Origin: Rosellinia necatrix
Taxonomy: Eukaryota > Ascomycota > Sordariomycetes > Xylariales > Xylariaceae
Reading direction: 5' to 3'
Length of the DNA: 64,000 bases
Assembly (NCBI GenBank): GCA_021209875.1
Contig: JAGYVD010000005.1
Location: forward strand, 4,316,001 to 4,380,000
Under the pieces are notes generated by a model. It searched no databases. It was given only the letters and a program-made list of their open reading frames with translations, and was not told the DNA's origin. Both the position numbers and the translations under genes were made by a program. Below are positions 49,841 to 60,974 of the stretch, piece after piece; the stretch's first letter is position 1; each line of letters starts with the position of its first letter.

Positions 49841-51420
49841 ATGACGCAGATATTAACCCCACGTCAAGCCGAAGAGCTGTATGGCCTTACTCTCCCCTTC
49901 TTTGCTTCCCCTCCCTGGTTTCTGACGCCCCTCTCTCGTATGCCGCTGTCATCGCATCGTTGCTCATTACTGATAATTTGCACAGGCACAAGGCCATGAT
50001 CGCCTACCTCATCTCCAGCAATTTGCCCGAAGCAGCGGCCGCATTGCGACAAGAGCTCAACCTGACCGATACCTTCGACAATGCCACGGCGAAAAAGTAC
50101 GAAGGATTACTGGAGAAGAAGTGGACAAGTGTGGTCAGGTTACAGAAAAAGGTACGGCTTGCATGTCGGCTTCGGGGCCTTGCGCTTCGGGCTCCCCTTT
50201 CTTGCTTGGCTAACCACCTCACCGCGTAGATCATGGACCTCGAATCCAGAAACTCGGCCCTGCAGTCCGAGCTAGACAGTGCGACACCCACCTCCCTCTC
50301 TCGCCGAAACCAAGATCCTGCGAGCTGGCTCCCGAGATCCCCTGCCCGCCACACCCTCCAATCACACCGGGAACCCATCACGTGCGTTGCGTTTCACCCT
50401 GTCTTCTCGTCTCTCGCTTCGGGTTCCGAGGATTATACCATCAAGATCTGGGACTGGGAGCTGGGCGAGTTGGAGCGGACCATCAAAGGCCACACAAAGG
50501 CCGTTTTAGACGTTGACTTTGGCGGTCCCAGAGGTGGCACCCTCCTGGCCTCTTGCTCGAGCGATCTGACCATCAAGCTGTGGGACCCGTCCGACGAGTA
50601 TAAGAATATCCGAACTCTACCAGGCCATGATCATAGCGTTAGTGCCGTTCGTTTCATCCCCTCCGGCGCCGCTGGCGCCCCGAGTTCCGGAAATTTGCTT
50701 GTGTCTGCGTCAAGAGATAAGACGTTACGTGTGTGGGATGTGTCGACAGGGTACTGCGTCAAAACCATCCGTGGTCACGCAGATTGGGTCAGGGACGTTT
50801 GCCCATCGCCCGATGGACGGTATCTGCTATCGGCCGGGAATGATCAGACCGCCCGGCTCTGGGATATATCCCTAGCCAACCCCGAGGGTAAGCTCACGCT
50901 GGTCGGCCATGAACATACTGTTGAATGTTGTACGCTCGCTCCTTCCTCCACGTACCCGCACTTGGCACCCCTTGCCGGCCTCAAGAAACCGCCACCGGCG
51001 TCAAGTGCTGCCGAGTTCATGGCCACGGGCTCTCGGGACAAGTCGATACGGATATGGGATGCCCGCGGGAATTGTATCAAGACGCTGGTGGGGCATGACA
51101 ATTGGGTACGGGCTCTGGTCTTCCACCCTGGTGGGAAATACCTGTTGAGTGTCGCCGACGATAGAACACTCCGGTGTTGGGACCTAACACAGGAAGGGAA
51201 GTGTGTCAAGATATTAGGCGACGTCCATGGCCATTTCGTGTCATGCCTGCGCTGGGCACCAGGAATTGTGCGCGAGCCTGTGACGAACGGCAACGGCGAG
51301 AGCTCCAATGGCACCGTCAACGGCACTTCATCAATGGCGCCGGCGGCTTCCGACATACAGGTCAGATGCGTCATCGCAACAGGGAGCGTTGATCTCAACG
51401 TACGTGTCTTCGCGAATTGA
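49841..51420 (+). CDS. pac1: PAC1/NudF (LIS1), dynein regulator with LisH and WD40 repeats
   Basis: Three exons: 49,841-49,878, 49,986-50,151 and 50,230-51,420. The introns are 107 bp and 78 bp; splicing across a Leu codon yields [20 protein letters not shown]. The product is 464 aa, typical for PAC1. LisH dimerisation motif at about 9-40, coiled coil at about 60-90, then a seven-bladed WD40 propeller from about 110 to the end with clear blades ([49 protein letters not shown]) and a closing [15 protein letters not shown]1 proteins bind the dynein motor and, with NudE, control nuclear migration and retrograde transport. It is divergent from stu2, whose product also works at plus ends. The exon-1 donor is GTATGG and the intron-1 acceptor TTGCACAG. 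No in-frame break. Confidence 0.96.
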
Positions 51421-52430
51421 GCAGATACCTAACCACATTCTATTGCAAATCCCTACAACCCCCTTTACCTGCTGTCTTGCTGTCGCCAACCTCTCAAGGT
51501 TTGCCATGAGGAGTACGATGGCAAGCCAAACGACGTCCTCCAAGGATGACGTCCAGAAGTACGAGATTCCAAGAGCTCTCACGAATCGTATTTGCGGAGT
51601 GGGGGCGCCCGTTGTGGACAGGCAATTGGACGACGAGATTCCACAAGCCATTTTCCTAGGGTGAAGCAGAGTGTTAAATGGGTGTATCGGGCCGGGCAGG
51701 GAGCGTCGGTGGTTATGTTACCTGTCTACAAGGTTTGGCCACGATGCACGCTGCAGTCTTTACTATTACAAAGACTAACTATTGATCATAGGAGAGATAT
51801 CAGGAGAGATAATAAATAGATACCCCTTCATTGCCTGTCGGCGTCAGCTCAATCTAGCTCACGTATGACCGTATGTCCGATAGAGTATATTGAAACTTCC
51901 AACACCCCAGCCGTTCTCATGGGAAGCGACGTGCACAGCGCCTGATCTAGCGACTCATATCGATTTCCCCCTTGGACAGAAGATTTCATGCTTGTGAAAC
52001 TGCTTCACTGTCGTATGAGCGAGCCGGATGGGTGCTCGATCGGTGGCCTTTGCCTCGAGCCATGAAAAGGCCCAACCCGTTCCCTAGAAGATGAGCTACG
52101 CCTAGCTGAGCCAGGCGTATAAGCTACAGTACAGTTTACCCAAGCAGGCAGTTAAGACTTATGTAATAAGACACGTGCTACTACGTTACATCCGATACAT
52201 AACTAAGTACACTACCGTACCCAACCAAGTCTCCCACCCAGCCTCTACCAAATAGGAAGGATTACCTTGAAGGTGGGGGTAAGGTGGGGGGACAATCGTC
52301 CATCAGCTCCCAATGTTTTGAGATACCCGTGAAGTACATATATCGCGTTCAGATATTCAGCTAGTAAGTGGGAAACCGCATTCATTTGTCTTACACCCAA
52401 GTGCATGACAGGCAATTCAGCACCACCGCC
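51421..52430. other. Intergenic between pac1 and the hexosaminidase
   Basis: About 1 kb, presumably the pac1 3' UTR and the hexosaminidase promoter (both genes are on the plus strand). No gene, and no motif that can be assigned. Confidence 0.6.
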
Positions 52431-54928
52431 ATGTATTCGGCGTTGTTGCTCCTCTTACCCGGAGTTGTCGTTGCGTCTCTTCAGTTACTCCCTCCCCCTC
52501 GGGTTTTGGCTCACAATGGGACAACGCCAGGCTTCTCGCCGGAGGATGCCACAACAACGGTCTATATAACCAAGAGTTTGGCATCCTATCGTGACAGTGG
52601 TGGCCTTACCCTGATTCCTCCTTCCGGCCTAGAATTCGCGCAGGTGTTCATCGAGGATCTAAACCGGGCGTCGGGGAGGCGGTGGACGCTGGAGGTTGTG
52701 TCCGAGAGGCCGCAGGAGGCAAAAGGCATCATCCTCGACCGGTGGCATGGCGAGACATCCCTTCTCTCCTACGAGGATGGAGAGCCAACAGAAGAGGCAT
52801 ACGTCATGGAGATTGGCAACGGTCGTGCCGTCATCAGCGGTGCTGGTGCGCGCGGGATGTGGTGGGGGACCCGGACACTCCTTCAGCAGTTAGTGTTGTC
52901 AAATTGGACTGCTGCGTTGCCAGCGTCTCACATTGCCGATTCTCCCGCCTACGCCACCCGGGGTTTCCTGCTCGACGCCGGGAGGAAATGGTATGCCCCC
53001 TCCTTCCTAAAGGAACTTTGCACCTACGCGTCCTTCTTCAAGATGTCCGAGTTCCATTATCACACAAGCGATAACTACCCCTTGAATCGCGGCCATAACA
53101 ATACCTGGTCCGAGGTGTATTCGCAATTCGCCTTGCATCCGGAAAGCGAGGACCTACAAGGCCTTGTTCAGAGACCGAATGAGACTCTGACACGTGCCGA
53201 CTTTGAAGACCTCCAGCAACACTGTGCTGCCAGGGGTATCACCATAATCCCTGAGATTGAAGCTCCGGGCCATTGCCTAAGCATTACTAAGTGGAAGCCT
53301 GAGCTGTCACTGCCTAAGCGAGACCTGCTCAATCTGACACATCCCGAGAGCGTCCCGTTGGTGAAGAAGATTTGGGAAGAGTTCTTGCCGTGGTTTCAGA
53401 CCAAGGAAGTACACATCGGGGCGGATGAGTACGATTCCACCCTGGCCAACGACTACATCGCCTTCGTCAACGAGTTATCTTCCTTTATAAACACTACGTC
53501 CGGAAAGCGGTCTAGAATCTGGGGAACCGACGAGCCATCGACAACCCTCACGATCCGGCCCGACGTTATCATCCAGCACTGGCAATACGGGCAGTCGGAC
53601 CCCGTGGCACTCCACTCCGCGGGCTACGACCTCGTCAACACCGAAGACTGGTGGGCCTACATGAGCATCAAGAACGACCACATGCCGATCCTGCCGGCGC
53701 CGTACCCGCAATTCTTCAACGAGACGCGAGTTCTGGACTTCGGCGGACGCGCGGGTTGGCAGTGGGAGCCAGCGCTCTTCAACCCCGTGAACCTGACGCA
53801 GCAGCTGCCCACGGGCGCGCGGCAGAACAAGGGCGCGATCCTGGCGGCGTGGAACGACAACGGCCCGGACGCGTCCACGCAGCTCGAGGCGTACTACGCC
53901 GTGCGGCGCGGCATCCCGCTCGTGGGGGCGCGCGCGTGGAGCGGGCGCCGGGGCCCGGCCCTGGACACCAGGACGCTCGACAAGTCGATCACGACGCTGT
54001 CCTCGCAGGCGCCAGGGCAGAACCTCGACCGGCGGGTGGAGCCAATACGCGCCGCTGCTGCTGCTAGCCCGTCCTCGGGCGAGCTTCTATCGTGGGCGCG
54101 CGACGGCGCGGCGACGATAGACGACGATGTGGTGCAGCTGGGCCATGGTAGCAAGGGCATGAACTACACCCTCTCCCTGTCGGTGACGGGGCCGTTTACG
54201 CTGTCTTCGCATGACGTGACACTCTCGCTGTCGGCGGCCGGGATCCTGACCTTCGTCTCGGACGGATATGAGTACCCTCTACGCTCCGTGGCGGAGGGGG
54301 ATGGGTTCGACGCCGGACATCCGGGGCGCATCTGGGCCAATGCCACTTCTGTAAGTACCCACTTCCACCATAACCATATCTGTTGCTCTGACTATCGTGG
54401 ATCGCCGCCTTGCCATACCGCGGGCCGAGCGAAAATCCCAATGCCTCCGAGTGCCACCCATCCTCATCCCCATCCTCATCCTCATCCTCATCCTCGTCTT
54501 CATACCTGCACATCCATCCTCCGTCTGGACAATTGCACTCGCTAACATAGACGCAGTCCACTCATGAGCCAGTCACCGTCCCGGCGGGCGCCGCCAACAT
54601 CACCATCACAGGCGACGTGATAGGTGGCAGCCGGGCGTGGGTGAACGGGGCGTTCGCGGGCCGGTTCGAGGTCTTCGTGTTCGGCGGGCGGAACACGGTG
54701 TTCAGCTGGAGCCAGATGGCGTTTGTCGCGCCGGTCGACTCGCTACAAGGCGAGGTTCAGACGCTGGTGCTGTGGGATGGCGTCCGCTCGCCGACAGGGG
54801 GGATGTCGACGCCTGGGGGCGGCCCGGTTACGGCAACTGCCACGGGCCTGGGGGATATGACGATGACGACGACGACAGCCTTATTATGGCTTTGGGTGGG
54901 GTTTGTTGTGCTTGTCGCTGGGACATAG
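52431..54928 (+). CDS. Secreted GH20 beta-N-acetylhexosaminidase
   Basis: Two exons, 52,431-54,350 and 54,557-54,928, separated by a 206-bp intron (GTAAGT...CTAACATAGACGCAG). The product is 763 aa. Residues 1-17 form a hydrophobic signal peptide (MYSALLLLLPGVVVASL). The non-catalytic GH20 N-terminal fold lies at about 55-170, followed by the TIM barrel. Landmarks are GFLLDAGRKWYAP, FHYHTSDNYP, IIPEIEAPGH and the catalytic pair in HIGADEYD (Asp332-Glu333), then GWQWEP and AAWND. The C-terminal part is beta-rich and ends in a hydrophobic segment (LLWLWVGFVVLVAG) suggesting membrane or GPI attachment. Such enzymes remove terminal GlcNAc from chitin oligomers or glycans at the cell surface. Start taken at the ATG before the signal peptide; an in-frame extension of 21 codons upstream would bury it. 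Confidence 0.92.
54460..54502. repeat. (CATCCT)n hexanucleotide run inside the hexosaminidase intron
   Basis: Six to seven copies of CATCCT/CATCCC within the 54,351-54,556 intron. It keeps the intron frame open, which explains an apparent read-through frame ending at 54,545. Confidence 0.8.
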
Positions 54929-54945
54929 TAGATAGGCATTACATA

Positions 54946-54967
54946 CATATATATATATATATATATA
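54946..54967. repeat. (AT)n microsatellite
   Basis: About 11 AT units shortly after the hexosaminidase stop codon. Confidence 0.9.
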
Positions 54968-55661
54968 GTTATAGTTAATGCTAGTATGGCCTCTCTAGAT
55001 AGAATGGTCCGTACGAAACGCAACGAGCTATGAATGAGAGCACGCTGCCTATGCCGATGCTTCATCCATTGGCGTCCCATCCCCTGCGGTAGATCGGATC
55101 AACTTGAAACGTTAGACCCCCAGAAACAATACTCTTTGCTCATAGGTTAAGGATTAATTACTAATTTACGGGGAAACAGCAGTATGCAGAGACAGAGTCA
55201 ATCCAAGTATAATCCATAATAAACAGAGATTACTTAGGTATTTGACTTACAACCATTGCCCTTAGAAAACCTAAGATCTCATCCGTTTTCATAAATACGT
55301 TAAAAAGCAGAAGATTATTTGTTAAAAGAAGATAGGGCACGAGGGGGTGGTGCAGTGTCTAGTAGGTACCCATGGTTCTTAGACCAATGAGTCCCGATAA
55401 GTTGATTATCCTCTATGTCTCGATCAGTCCATATCATTTCATATTATTTCATAATATTCAGACAACAATCCGCACTAATCGTAAGAAACAAATGGAACTC
55501 TCCCACCATACCCGACATCGCGACATCACGAAACGACCAAATCGTGCACAACTAGAATATTTAAAACTAGCCTGCAAGAGATCACCACAACCCTAGGTCA
55601 GGCAAAGGCTCAGGCAAAGAAAGATCAATACGGACGTGCTCCAGATAGTCAAGCAAAAGGG
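54968..55661. other. Intergenic, no gene seen
   Basis: About 0.7 kb of AT-leaning DNA between the hexosaminidase and the phosphatase relic, with no recognisable frame. Confidence 0.55.
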
Positions 55662-56335
55662 ATGTCTGGGAAGGAAATGAATCCACCATTTATCTCCGTT
55701 CCCGGGGTGCTGAACTTCCGCGACATCGGAGGCTATTCCATCCCGTCGCAGCCCGGAAGGGAAGTTCGCCGAGGGTTTGGTGTACCGCTCCGCAGAGCCG
55801 TCCAAGATAACGGAGGCGGGGTGCGAGAGGATAAAGGGGCTCGGGATTGCCACTGTGTACGGCCTACGTTCGGAGCAGGAGATGGTCGATGGCGGCCAAG
55901 GCTCGCCCTTCCACACGCGGACGGGCGCCGAGACGGTGTTGGCCCCCGTCTTCCGCAGGACCGATTAGTCCCCCGTGGCCGTTGCCTTGCGTTTCAGGAC
56001 CTATCGGGCGCGCCCAGAGGTATATATCCAAAGCTGTTGTTCTCCGGATGCCCGACTCCTTCCGCATCGCCCTGACTCTCACGACCCCCGCACGAAAGAC
56101 GAAAGGCGAACGACGGAAGACGTGAGTTACCAATCTTGATCCTGGAATTGGCTCGCATGCGGGCTTAGGGGTTTGCCAAAGCCTATTCGGCCATTTTGGG
56201 GGCTGCCGTCCACCCGGAGAACGACGCTCACCCTTACGCCAGGATCCTGGAACACCTTGCCATGACCACCGACCGTCAACCCATCCTCATACATTGCCAG
56301 GCGGGAACATGCCTCCGTGGAGCAAGGCGTGATTA
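55662..56335 (+). pseudogene. Tyrosine/serine phosphatase (Tyr_phosphatase3 type), inactivated
   Basis: Opens MSGKEMNPPFISVPGVLNFRDIGGY, the canonical start of the fungal Tyr_phosphatase3 family. After REVRRG an extra T at about 55,775-55,778 shifts the frame; the continuation VYRSAEPSKITEAGCERIKGLG is in the next frame. An in-frame TAG follows at 55,966-55,968. After a probable 47-bp intron (56,122-56,168), a further exon reads AYSAILGAAVHPEND and RILEHLAMTTDRQPILIHC. The P-loop, normally HCTAGKDRTG, is HCQAGTCLRG here, so the catalytic Arg position is disrupted and the sequence soon decays. Intact members are about 250-300 aa phosphatases. At least three independent lesions argue against assembly error. 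Confidence 0.82.
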
Positions 56336-56514
56336 ATATGAAGCTCTTCACAGTAGAAGGCATTGATCGTTTTAGATCCAATATGAGCGCAGATGTCACA
56401 GACCAGATGATCAAATAATGCCTGGTAGAACAATACCATGCATATATCATTTGGTCAATCTCCAAGCTAGGAACTAACTACGGGAGTGGGAGTTCTAGAA
56501 ATGTAAACGATCCA

Positions 56515-57183
56515 TCATGTTATCATGAGTCTTGACGCTAGAAGATGTTGACCGCTGCACTCATCGAACAGAGAAAATTCGTGGGATAATTTCCATCTGA
56601 ACCCAGAACCCTCATCGCTCTTGATATAGCATTCTGGATCGGGAACGTTAGCATGAACAGGGCGGAAGGTCAAGTTTTGTGTCCTTTCGTGGCGAGTTAT
56701 CTTCAGATCAATAAAGGTCTGATCCATGATGAAGATGTGGCCTCGTGTAGCCACATTCTCCTCCTGGTCGGGTGACCAAAACCGCCACAGTGTATTATCA
56801 CCATATATATTGGGCGACATGAGTTGAGATGGTAGCCCCGTCTCGACGCCAATATCCGTCGGACGAATCAAGGCAGGCCTCGCATCCAGAACCCGGGGCC
56901 AAGACGGTGGATTGCGACCATGCATCACCCTCTCTTGGTCATACACGACAGTGTCGAGAAGCTCAACATACTCTTTATCCCGAAGGCTCTTGAGCATTAC
57001 AGCGTCACTCAGGGCCGTGCACTCCTCGTACCGCTCCCAGTATTGCTAGAGACTCGAAAACGACGTGCTCGTGCCGTGAAGGAGTTCCTGCACATCGTGG
57101 AATGAGATAGCGCAGGTCGGCTTATCCGTGCCCGATAAACTTGGTCTTGTGTTGAGGTCGTAAAGTCCGCAGGATATGTACAT
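56515..57183 (-). pseudogene. Unknown fungal protein fragment with W-x-FWS...RG module, one in-frame stop
   Basis: A 223-codon minus-strand frame from ATG 57,183 to the stop at 56,515, broken only by TAG at 57,046-57,048 (consistent with CAG-to-TAG). It reads MYISCGLYDLNTRPSLSGTD, then DAVMLKSLRDKEYVELLDTV, then GLPSQLMSPN, LWRFWSPDQEENVATRG and RPVHANVPDPECYIKSD. The frame may continue upstream beyond a TGA just before 57,183. The segment GLPS...WRFWS...ATRG resembles GLPS...WKFWS...AVRG in the neighbouring frame at 58,295-58,993, so the two are probably paralogous modules. Family not recognised. Its position right after the DHH relic could mean one ancestral multi-domain gene or two neighbours. 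Confidence 0.5.
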
Positions 57184-57286
57184 GCCGATTCAATCCGAGT
57201 AGAAAAATCTCAGGTGTTCCGCGACGATGCTTTCTAGAAGGGGCCCTAAAAGGAGTCGTGGGGTTTGGTGAGCCACGTTGGTGACA

Positions 57287-58252
57287 TCAACTAACTTGGT
57301 TTCCGTTGGCGACAACATGGTCTATCCCATGAAATGCCTCGCAAGCTTTCTGCACCGCCAGTTGAATGGCAGCCCTGAAGCCTTTATCGTAAAAATCTTC
57401 GTTGAAATACAGCCCGATTGTCTCACGGGCAACCCCGTCAAAAGAGGGATTGTAAGCAACTTGCTTTACCACGGTAAGAGGGAGACATTTTTCAAGGTTG
57501 TTCGCTTCGGCACGGGCCTTGAAGCAAGTGGTTGCCTTGGCTTTGATCACCGCAAACCCGTATAACGTTTGCCTGTAATCCTCCATAAACGATCAGTTGT
57601 GTCGGGGTCACTAATTAGCATCTCCATTAGCTCGGGGTAGCCTCTTGATTCTCCAGCTAGTGTTATAAGTCGTTGGAAGGCTAGGTTATCTAGACGGCTC
57701 ATCTTCTTCATCAATTGGGGCTCGGCTTCTAACAGAGTAGCCTCTAGAAGAATTTTGGCCGATGACTGGTCGAGATCAAGGCCCGAACCAAGAAACTTAA
57801 AATAGACCTAGATCGTAGATGACCAAGATACCTCCTGGCTCACGGCAACGAAGTAGGGATATGTCGATGAAATGGTGTGATGATCAATAACAGATTTGAC
57901 TTGGTAGTCATGACCCTCATCTAAAGTATGACAATCGACAAGGACAACATCATGGGTCGGTCCAAATTTTGGCATTCTGCGCAGATCGTCACAGATCCTT
58001 TGTCCTAGTAGCTGTCTGACAACGTAAGGAACTCTTTCTACCCAGGCAACGCAGCTCATCTGCTGCGCGATTGATTTTCGGGCTGCTTCGAAGACGGAGG
58101 TCGACAACGGCATCGGCGTCTGGGTATTTACGGCCGGTGACATATGTAGTATTTGAACCAGGGTCTTCACTAAGCGTGTTCGCAATGGTGGCGAAGCTGA
58201 CAACTCGTAGGCCGTCGTAACAGCCTAGTGATAGCCTTTGTTTGCCTTTCAA
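57287..58252 (-). pseudogene. DHH-family phosphoesterase (family II pyrophosphatase/exopolyphosphatase-like), degraded
   Basis: Minus-strand segments in succession give a DHH enzyme. Motif I reads YVTGRKYPDADAVV (a GHxNPDxD-type motif with His replaced by Arg). After a frameshift in 58,095-58,108 come VFEAARKSIAQQ, then DVVLVDCHTLD (motif II) and VKSVIDHHT (the DHH triad). A TAG at 57,808-57,810 interrupts. It continues GSGLDLDQSSAKILLEATLLEAE and, after another shift near 57,585, DYRQTLYGFAVIKAKA, resembling the DHHA2 part where the KxFxxGxxxxG strand sits. The relic ends at TGA 57,287-57,289. Intact members hydrolyse pyrophosphate or polyphosphate with Mn2+. Three lesions plus the motif I change make activity unlikely. 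Confidence 0.68.
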
Positions 58253-58294
58253 ATCGCATAGTCACTCATTATTTCGTATTGCAAGAAACTCGTC

Positions 58295-58993
58295 TTAGTC
58301 GGCAGGGCTGATGATCTTGTCTAGGTCTAAGCCTTGGAAGAAATCTCGAATCTCATTATCGTGTCGTAATAGGGTAACCGCTTCGTATTCAACCCAAATA
58401 CGATCTAAAGGATGCTTGTTGACGTAAGGCTTCTTCCTGTAGCACTCTCGGATCATGAGGCCGGGGTGGCGTGCATAGTGCGGAATTCCCGGATCTAACG
58501 AACAGGTCCCAGAAGAAGTGACGAAGCCCCTGACGGCTGTAGATTTGAATCCTGGATCCTCAAGACTCCAAAATTTCCACTTTCCGGCGGTTGGGGTAGA
58601 GGAAATATAAGACGGTAATCCGCTGTCGGCAATATTGTTGATGTCAAACCATCCAGGACGGGATGCTGGTATTTCCAATTCTCGTTCGCCAGAGTCAAGC
58701 ATATGGCCGTGAGGCGAGAGAAAAAAGCTATCGCTGAGCCATTCTGCAAATTCATTTGAAGCTACTCTGGGCTCTCTTTGAGCCAAGTGCATGAAATCTT
58801 GAACTGACAGCATCACGAGGCCGAGTTCCCGGGACAGGGGCTTGACTTCATCGCTGGAGACTCCTCTCACATAGCCATTTGAATTCCATCTGAGGGAAAC
58901 CCCAACTTTGATAGCCGCTTGCTGGACTTTTGAAGATATGAGCAAGGGCTTATCATTGATGTATAGATCCAGAACTCGATCATAGAACAACAT
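58295..58993 (-). CDS. Unrecognised 232-aa protein with W-x-FWS...RG module
   Basis: Uninterrupted frame from ATG 58,993 (context GCCATGT) to the stop at 58,295, 232 aa, no signal peptide or membrane segment. The N-terminal half reads VAMLFYDRVLDLYINDKPL and contains LSRELGLVMLSVQDFMHLA. The C-terminal half has GLPSYISSTP, GKWKFWSLEDPG, AVRGFVTSS and RECYRKKPYV, matching the order of motifs in the relic at 56,515-57,183. An in-frame TTG-started extension upstream is possible, and an upstream exon cannot be excluded. Because its neighbours are all pseudogenes, it may itself be a remnant. Function unknown. Confidence 0.45.
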   Translation of the reverse strand: MLFYDRVLDLYINDKPLLISSKVQQAAIKVGVSLRWNSNGYVRGVSSDEVKPLSRELGLVMLSVQDFMHLAQREPRVASNEFAEWLSDSFFLSPHGHMLDSGERELEIPASRPGWFDINNIADSGLPSYISSTPTAGKWKFWSLEDPGFKSTAVRGFVTSSGTCSLDPGIPHYARHPGLMIRECYRKKPYVNKHPLDRIWVEYEAVTLLRHDNEIRDFFQGLDLDKIISPAD

Positions 58994-60434
58994 GGCAACT
59001 GATTCGACTGGATACAACGAGATGTTTATTTTGAATAAGAATACGAGCTTTTGTCGATGAAATCACCCTCTAGATATAATCCTCTTATATCCCTCCCTAC
59101 CTTCCCAACATCCAGCCCAAGGCTAACAGGCGACGAACTCGCCAACGAGTTTTACCGATGGCAAGTTTCTACACTTTCATGCACAGTCTTAAGAAGGCAA
59201 CCAACCATCTGTCAACAAGGGTAATGTGATTGATGACCAGACCTAGCATCGTAGGCAGGTCGATTGTGTGGCCTCATTCCTAATGCGTCCCCTTTTTAGC
59301 CGCATAGCGTGGTATATCATCTCACGTGAATATTAGCTTGATCACACGTTTCCTGCCCCCAGCTATCGGGTATCAGGGGCCGAGAACTGCAGTCATCATA
59401 AGAGGCAAGACCTCCGGGCTTTGCAGTGGTGTTGAGGAGGTGATAACCTATACGTAATCCGTTGATCAAGTCTTCTCCAGCTTGTAGGCGATTCAGTGGG
59501 CCAGTATAGACATCAGTATCGCCGTATTATACTTTCACTACGTAATAACTTGCAGTTTTTTATTGAATGAAGAATTGTTATGCTATCCAAGAGCTTCTCG
59601 TAGCATGTTAGGCAAAGTCAGGCCAAGGCTGCCTGGTCTCGGTGCTGCTGACCGATAATTACAACGCCTCAGCATTGAGAACTAGGAAGGCAATAATACC
59701 TTGTTTCTTTAATATTTTGAGATAATTGGCAATCAGGCAATCGAAAAATTTCTTTTATTGATATTACCGCCTTATGCCAACACGACTGCAACTAATGGAT
59801 GCCTGTAATAGCCAACGCACTGCACCCACCAGGGCCACCCCAGTCTAGTAGTGCTAGGGAGATGCTCTCTGGACTTGAGGCTCTGCTACCCAGGTGTCAC
59901 GCCAATCATGAATGCCAAGGACCTGTTATACATGGCCACTTGGTTATTCAGCACTGAACCAACATGCAGAGGTTAGCTGAAGGAGTCACGCGGCAAGGAT
60001 TTTAGTAGTAGAAATGGGGCGTGCAAGGCAGAAAGGTAGCTCCGTGCCGGTATGGACACCAGTTCTAGGATTCCCGGGGCGGCCCTATGAAGACCAGAGG
60101 TGCGGGGCATTCACTACACATGTTTAGTTCTCATAACAGTTCCTCCCTAGGCAGCAAGACGGTGGGCTGCCTTCTTGAGCCTTTCACCTGCTGCTTTTGC
60201 TGAAATGCTGCTGAGCTCCTACATACTTCTTACCTATGTTCATTCATCTTTTTATATTTGCCTACATTCGGCTATCTTCCTTCAAGTCGTAGTTGCTCAA
60301 CGTCCACAATCACTATTAAAATACCAACATCAATAACACGTCACATTCCAACCACCACCACAACAACAACAACAACACCACCAACAACACCAACAACAAC
60401 ACCAACAATAACACCAACAATAACACACTCAAAC
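58994..60434. other. Intergenic, no gene seen
   Basis: 1.4 kb of balanced DNA without a coherent frame. The last 90 bp are a CAA/CCA-rich tract ahead of the frame at 60,435. Confidence 0.5.
60350..60427 (+). repeat. (CAA/CCA)n leader tract
   Basis: Low-complexity CAACAACACCA run directly before the ATG at 60,435. Such G-free CA-rich leaders are common in highly expressed fungal 5' UTRs, so it supports a once-functional gene. Confidence 0.8.
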
Positions 60435-60974
60435 ATGCCCGACGCTATTGGCATCAAGGCAAAAAGTGCCAAGATTATCGGCAAAGAACAGTCTGATGTG
60501 GTATACATTGACCGCTATGCCACTGAGGAGTTTCGGAACGATCTTCACCAAATCTCGTACGTCTACATCGCAGACGTGGTCAACAATATAGGCCAATCTG
60601 AGCTCACCGAGGAGGAACTGGCCGACGGGCTTGCCCACGAGTGGGTGCCAGTGCGTCAGGCGCTCGACAGAATGAGCAGCGTGTAACCAACGTCGGATCT
60701 GGGCAAGTCCATTCAAGAGCGAGATGTTTGGCGAAGTTTCCGGAAAGCTAACCCCTTGAAGAGAATGAGCAAAGGGTGGCAGCTCGTGTTCATCATCGAT
60801 ACTACGGCTAGTACTACAGACGACCCACCAGTTGTCGGACATTCATACATCTATCTCCAAGCAGCAACTAAGAGTAAAATTGTAGACATAGCTATGCGGA
60901 CATCGATATCTCTGGGGTTGAATCAAGACTTCGGCCATGCCAGAGGGTGTCGCGCGATATCACCAGATAAATGA
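60435..60974 (+). pseudogene. Small unrecognised gene, 179 codons with one in-frame TAA
   Basis: ATG 60,435 opens MPDAIGIKAKSAKIIGKEQ, followed by DVVYIDRYATEEFRNDLHQ and ELTEEELADGLAHEW. It stops at TAA 60,684-60,686 after 83 aa. The same frame stays open for 95 more codons (VWRSFRKANPLKRMSKGWQ, PVVGHSYIYLQAATKSK) to 60,974. One C-to-T change (CAA to TAA) would explain the break. Either the 83-aa protein is the real product or a roughly 179-aa gene has been truncated. No family recognised. A minus-strand frame over the same bases is judged a shadow. Confidence 0.45.

Noticed and set aside
60429..60842. 137-codon minus-strand frame opposite 60,435-60,842
   Set aside because: Shadow of the plus-strand frame, which has the leader tract, ATG context and acidic/hydrophobic patterning of a real protein.
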